Positions 60,899 to 64,000 of a stretch of 64,000 bases of DNA are shown piece after piece. The translations under genes were made by a program, and so were the position numbers. The notes beneath the pieces were generated by a model. It was not told the DNA's origin, did not search any database, and worked only from the letters and a program-made list of their open reading frames with translations. Numbering within the stretch: position 1 is the stretch's first letter; every line of letters begins with the position of its first letter. The stretch is from positions 186,001 through 250,000 of the forward strand of contig NZ_WUQY01000001.1 in assembly GCF_009829085.1 (NCBI RefSeq). Direction: 5' to 3'. Source of the stretch: Sphingobacterium bovisgrunnientis. Lineage in GTDB: Bacteria > Bacteroidota > Bacteroidia > Sphingobacteriales > Sphingobacteriaceae.

Positions 60899-61369
60899 CT
60901 AGAGTGTAATTTGACGTTTTATACTTTCTTCTAACGAGATAATTGTTTCGGTACGTTGAATACCTTTTAGTCCTTGTATATCTTCATTCAACACTTTACG
61001 AAGATGTGCTGTATCGCGACATACAATTTTTGCAAACATACTGTATTGTCCTGTGCAATAATGTAACTCAACAACCTCTTTGATGTTTTTCAATTGTGCG
61101 ACTGCATCCGAATATTGAGATCCTTTTTCTAAGTAAATTCCCAAAAAGGCAGTAATATCAAATCCTACTTTCTGTGGATTAATAATTAAATTTGAACCAT
61201 GAATAATCCCTAGTTCTTCCATCTTCTTCATGCGTACATGAATTGTACCACCTGATACAATTAATTTTTTCGCAATTTCAGTGTATGGAATCGATGCATC
61301 TTCCATTAAAATGGACAAGATTTGAACATCAAGATTGTCTAAATCGTAATTAGAATAATTTTTTTCCAT
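60899..61369 (-). CDS. Lrp/AsnC family transcriptional regulator
   Basis: 156 residues from the ATG at 61369; the longer frame begins at a TTG (61390). Helix-turn-helix: DVQILSILMEDASIPYTEIA, then KKLIVSGGTIHVRMKKMEEL (recognition helix about residues 33-48). The C-terminal RAM-type ligand-binding domain shows FDITAFLGIYLEKGS and VELHYCTGQYSMFAKIVCRD. Amino-acid-responsive regulator by family; target genes are not evident. It is monocistronic with its own terminator. The 286-base gap to the divergent gene at 61677 contains an AT-rich region with a TATTTTTG near-promoter box on the minus strand (61543-61550). Confidence 0.92.
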   Translation of the reverse strand: MEKNYSNYDLDNLDVQILSILMEDASIPYTEIAKKLIVSGGTIHVRMKKMEELGIIHGSNLIINPQKVGFDITAFLGIYLEKGSQYSDAVAQLKNIKEVVELHYCTGQYSMFAKIVCRDTAHLRKVLNEDIQGLKGIQRTETIISLEESIKRQITL

Positions 61370-61390
61370 GAATGTGATTTTTTCCAACAA

Positions 61391-61676
61391 CCGCGAACTC
61401 CATCGCGATAATTGTGATATTTAGCTTTTGTTAGAGCAGAAACTCAATTGTTATTTTAATAGATTGATGTATTCTACAGACAATCAGAAAATATTCTTTC
61501 TGCGAATGAACCAATTTTTAGCCATAACGGTTGAATCTTTTGCAAAAATAATAACAAAATTTGATATTTTATTTGGTTTTTTTGAATAAATGCAAATTAA
61601 AATTAACATATTTATATAATATGACATTGTTTAAAATTTATTAGCTTTAATTAAAAAAATAAACTGTGAAGGGAAG
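61391..61676. promoter_or_regulatory. divergent AT-rich intergenic region
   Basis: 286 bases between Lrp/AsnC and the 347-residue unknown protein. Contents: a minus-strand TAnnTTTG box at 61543-61550 (TATTTTTG), giving the Lrp/AsnC message a long 5' region of about 170 bases; a short GC inverted repeat cgcga...tcgcg near 61392-61407; and poly-A/T tracts. No small gene was seen. Confidence 0.35.
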
Positions 61677-62720
61677 ATGGAAATAGAGGATGTAATTATT
61701 TCACGTAAGAAGCCTATTTATCCAGTTGGGCATGGATTGGCAAAATATTTAAAGATGTATCAACGTGATGCAAAATTGCCTATATCTTATTTTGATTTAT
61801 TGAATTTTCAGGAAACAGTGCCAGTTATGGATAAATTTGGCAACGATACTTTCTGGGAAACACCTTTGTACCCGCCGTACATGCAAGATCAGTTGTATGA
61901 TGGCTTGAAAATCATTTATGCCAAGCTGAAAGCTTCGGGAAATACGCGCATAGTGCAACACAAAATCATTGATCGCATCGAATATTGTGCTTTCGGAAAT
62001 ACAAGACCTTTTCGGATTCGTATTATTAATAGGTTGAATGATGTTTACGACTATTTTTATATCAAGCAAGCAGATGCTTCACGGATCTATGGCTTGGAAT
62101 TGGAAGAAATTTTGTCTCCTAATCAAGTGAATTATCTATATGATTTCGAAACTTTGGTTGAAGAGCATATCGTAGGTATTCCAGGAGATGTATTTAGTAA
62201 AACCAGAATTACGCATCCAGATTACAACCAAACACGTATTGCTAAAGAGTTCGTGAAATTTAATGAGCGCTGCACCATAGCTTTGTTGGGTGATATGCGG
62301 GCTTATAATTTTGTGATGCAGATAACACCAGATTTTGATGATTTTCAATTTCGCATACGTGCAATTGATTTTGATCAGCAATTTTATGAAGGCAATCCGA
62401 AGGTCTACATGCCACAATTTTTCAAAGAATGTTACCCATATGTGAAGTTGTGTATGGAGCATTTGACGGATAAAACAGTTTTGCAGTATCAGCAAGAGGA
62501 GCGTTCCTCTATAGTTCATCGTGTGCGCAGCGAGCGCCATCGGATTAAAGATTTGCGAGATGCTTCAAGAGGACAGGAATTGTCTACGCAAGAAAATATC
62601 AGGAGCTTACGCGAAGGTTATGCAAAGATTTATGCTAATGACCAGTATTACCGTTGTAAAACAATGACGGATATTGTAGAATTAAATGTAAAAAATGTAG
62701 TTCGTTCGGTACAAATCTAG
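61677..62720 (+). CDS. conserved protein of unknown function, possible kinase-like fold
   Basis: 347 residues, cytoplasmic, basic. The N-terminus IISRKKPIYPVGHGLAKYL is followed by an alpha/beta region rich in aromatic residues. Two pieces are kinase-like: ALLGDMRAYNFVMQI (compare HGD-x-x-x-x-N of catalytic loops) and IRAIDFDQQFYEG (compare the DFG/DFD metal loop). The His of HGD is absent, so activity is uncertain. The role is unknown. The gene ends by overlapping the stop of ruvC by 4 bases (convergent). Confidence 0.75.
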   Translation: MEIEDVIISRKKPIYPVGHGLAKYLKMYQRDAKLPISYFDLLNFQETVPVMDKFGNDTFWETPLYPPYMQDQLYDGLKIIYAKLKASGNTRIVQHKIIDRIEYCAFGNTRPFRIRIINRLNDVYDYFYIKQADASRIYGLELEEILSPNQVNYLYDFETLVEEHIVGIPGDVFSKTRITHPDYNQTRIAKEFVKFNERCTIALLGDMRAYNFVMQITPDFDDFQFRIRAIDFDQQFYEGNPKVYMPQFFKECYPYVKLCMEHLTDKTVLQYQQEERSSIVHRVRSERHRIKDLRDASRGQELSTQENIRSLREGYAKIYANDQYYRCKTMTDIVELNVKNVVRSVQI

Positions 62721-63280
62721 CGTACTCTATTTTCGTTGTCTTTGACAAAAGCTGACCAGCCCGAATAGCTTTTAGAACCTGAGGTGGTATTTTGCTGAAA
62801 GGAATGACAAACTGCCACCGCCAAGCCATCTGTCGCATCTAAGAATTCGGGTGTTTCTTTAAATCCCAGCAAGGTTTGCAACATCGCAGCCACTTGTTCT
62901 TTGCTGGCATTTCCACTGCCTGTTACAGATTGCTTAATCTTACGAGGCGAATATTCAAAAATCGGAATATCTCTACTCAGTGCTGCTGCCATTGCGACAC
63001 CTTGCGCACGGCCTAGCTTCAACATGACTTGAATGTTTTTTCCATAGAATGGCGCTTCCAAAGCCACACAATCAGGATTGTATTCATCAATCAAAGCCAA
63101 TACTTTTTTAAAAATACGTTGCAACTTCAAGCCATGGTCATCCAAATGTCCCATTTTCACCACACCTAATGTTTCGAGCGAAACCTTTTTTCCGGTTTCT
63201 TTCACTACACCATAGCCTAGCACAACTGTACCGGGATCGATACCAAGAATAACACGCTCTTTGGCCTTTTGTTTTAGCAT
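62717..63280 (-). CDS. ruvC: crossover junction endodeoxyribonuclease RuvC
   Basis: 187 residues. Holliday-junction resolvase, nicks symmetrical strands. Catalytic carboxylates visible: Asp in LGIDPGTVVLGYG, Glu in VALEAPFYGKN, and the Asp pair in FLDATDGLAVAVCHSF with its nearby His. Family motif VMLKLGRAQGV is present. Slightly extended at the C-terminus (SGSKSYSGWSAFVKDNENRVR) compared with about 173 residues in E. coli. A leftward TAnnTTTG box lies at 63285-63292, so the message probably begins at or next to the ATG. Confidence 0.96.
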   Translation of the reverse strand: MLKQKAKERVILGIDPGTVVLGYGVVKETGKKVSLETLGVVKMGHLDDHGLKLQRIFKKVLALIDEYNPDCVALEAPFYGKNIQVMLKLGRAQGVAMAAALSRDIPIFEYSPRKIKQSVTGSGNASKEQVAAMLQTLLGFKETPEFLDATDGLAVAVCHSFQQNTTSGSKSYSGWSAFVKDNENRVR

Positions 63281-63284
63281 ACAG

Positions 63285-63292
63285 CAAAAATA
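63285..63292 (-). promoter_or_regulatory. TAnnTTTG promoter box for ruvC
   Basis: TATTTTTG on the minus strand, 4 bases before the ruvC ATG; implies a leaderless or nearly leaderless message. Confidence 0.5.
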
Positions 63293-63369
63293 CGGTTTTG
63301 CTTAGGCTTTTTATCTATTACGATTGTTTTACATAAAATTATTGTTAAAATTGTGCGACCAAAAGGAAA

Positions 63370-64000
63370 ATGCTGACAAAGACGCAAAAGAAATATTTCA
63401 ATTATACCCTCAAATTGACTATCGTTGGTTTGGCATTTTGGTTTATTTATACTAAAATCAATAATCAAAAAAATTTATTAGAATTTAAGTATCTAATCAA
63501 CAGCATAAATACCACTGCTATATACTGGACAATTGGAGTTGTTGTTTTTCTAATGTTTTTAAATTGGTTTTTTGAAGTTGCTAAATGGCAATATCTGATT
63601 AGAGATTTGGAAGAATTGAATACTTGGAAAGCTACCAAATCTGTTTTTTGTGGTTTGACATGGGCTATTTTTACACCAAACAGAATTGGCGAATACGGCG
63701 GTCGTATTATGCTATTAAAAGTAGAAAATAGAGCTAGAGGCGCTGTGTTAATGGGGGTTGGTTTGTTTGCTCAATTAGTTTTAACTAGTGTTTTTGGTGC
63801 GTTAGGTATTGCCTGGTTTGTCTCTACTTTTTTAGAAACTCCATCTGCCGTACAATTCGGGATTTGGATATTGGCAGCGATTTATGGACTTGCTTTTATA
63901 TTGTTATATTTCAATGTTTATTGGGTCGATATCTTAGTAAATAGATTTAAAATGCTTCAGAAAATTCAGCCTTTTTTTGATGTGCTAAGAGAAGTAAATG
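63370..64000 (+). CDS. lysylphosphatidylglycerol synthase/flippase-type membrane protein (3' end beyond window)
   Basis: The frame from ATG at 63370 is open to the window edge (210 codons). The visible part has at least five hydrophobic membrane segments (about residues 14-32, 50-70, 85-105, 130-150, 160-180), and the motif TPNRIGEYGGR near residue 98 fits the lysylphosphatidylglycerol-synthase membrane region (UPF0104/DUF2156-associated family), where a Pro-x-Arg-x-Gly-Glu pattern is typical. Full-length homologues are about 320 residues. Function in Bacteroidota is not established. It is divergent from ruvC. Confidence 0.75.
   Translation, partial: MLTKTQKKYFNYTLKLTIVGLAFWFIYTKINNQKNLLEFKYLINSINTTAIYWTIGVVVFLMFLNWFFEVAKWQYLIRDLEELNTWKATKSVFCGLTWAIFTPNRIGEYGGRIMLLKVENRARGAVLMGVGLFAQLVLTSVFGALGIAWFVSTFLETPSAVQFGIWILAAIYGLAFILLYFNVYWVDILVNRFKMLQKIQPFFDVLREVN

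Noticed and set aside
1-64000. tRNA genes, rRNA genes, CRISPR arrays, toxin-antitoxin or restriction systems
   Set aside because: Intergenic gaps are short and show no cloverleaf-like sequences or regular direct repeats on reading, and no protein shows those family signatures; a tRNA or covariance-model scan was not possible.

Overview
The window comes from a member of the Bacteroidota, most likely Sphingobacteriaceae (Sphingobacterium or a close relative). Evidence: an AT-rich genome, a SusC/SusD pair, GLPGLI and DUF3127 proteins, TonB-linked barrels with N-terminal carboxypeptidase-regulatory-like domains, few Shine-Dalgarno sequences, and many TAnnTTTG (-7 type) promoter boxes a few to about 30 bases before start codons. 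I see about 56 protein genes, including one partial gene at the right edge and a possible gene tail at the left edge. I recognised no rRNA, tRNA, CRISPR array, prophage or transposase.

Layout. 1-2900: beta-carbonic anhydrase with a SulP anion transporter (probable bicarbonate pair) and a small secreted protein. 3000-7260: HerA-like/DUF853 ATPase, sugar nucleotidyltransferase, DUF2459 protein, small unknowns. 7300-13000: dnaK, then an overlapping GLPGLI/outer-membrane-barrel pair. 13100-15080: thioredoxin-like, YjbR-like and 2OG-Fe oxygenase genes. 15260-21800: fatty-acid beta-oxidation operon (MarR regulator, fused FadB-like enzyme, thiolase, acyl-CoA dehydrogenase), interrupted between the FadB-like and thiolase genes by a four-helix-bundle gene bounded by inverted repeats. 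21950-29570: a short leader peptide ending Met-Arg-Met-Cys-Arg followed by competing hairpins, a TonB receptor, a TauE/SafE exporter, an FAD oxidoreductase, a TIGR01777 protein and a YeiH-type exporter; the theme is sulfur. 29600-31440: ECF sigma factor, its probable anti-sigma factor, and a small barrel protein. 31440-44820: GH92 glycosidase divergent from SusC/SusD, a glycerophosphodiesterase, then nitroreductase, peptidase T and DUF4197, and an operon of three secreted phosphodiester-acting enzymes (NAGPA-type glycosidase, glycerophosphodiesterase, EEP phosphatase). 44860-54440: THUMP rRNA methyltransferase with an HD hydrolase, DUF3127 protein with an SSB-like tail, acyltransferase, a TelA pair, fumC with a coupled lipoprotein, and unknowns. 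54570-64000: S41 protease; mutL operon with an active and an apparently inactive rhomboid and a membrane-anchored EEP protein; Lrp/AsnC regulator; a conserved unknown convergent with ruvC; and the start of a flippase-like membrane protein.

Most of the window is ordinary chromosomal core. The best candidates for new biology are (1) the MRMCR leader and mutually exclusive hairpins ahead of the TonB/TauE operon, (2) the inverted-repeat-bounded four-helix-bundle cassette inside the fad operon, (3) a terminator-like hairpin whose loop holds the start codon of the NAGPA-type gene, and (4) the concentration of extracellular phosphodiester-cleaving enzymes beside a SusCD/GH92 locus. All functional statements are from reading the sequence and family knowledge; no search was run.
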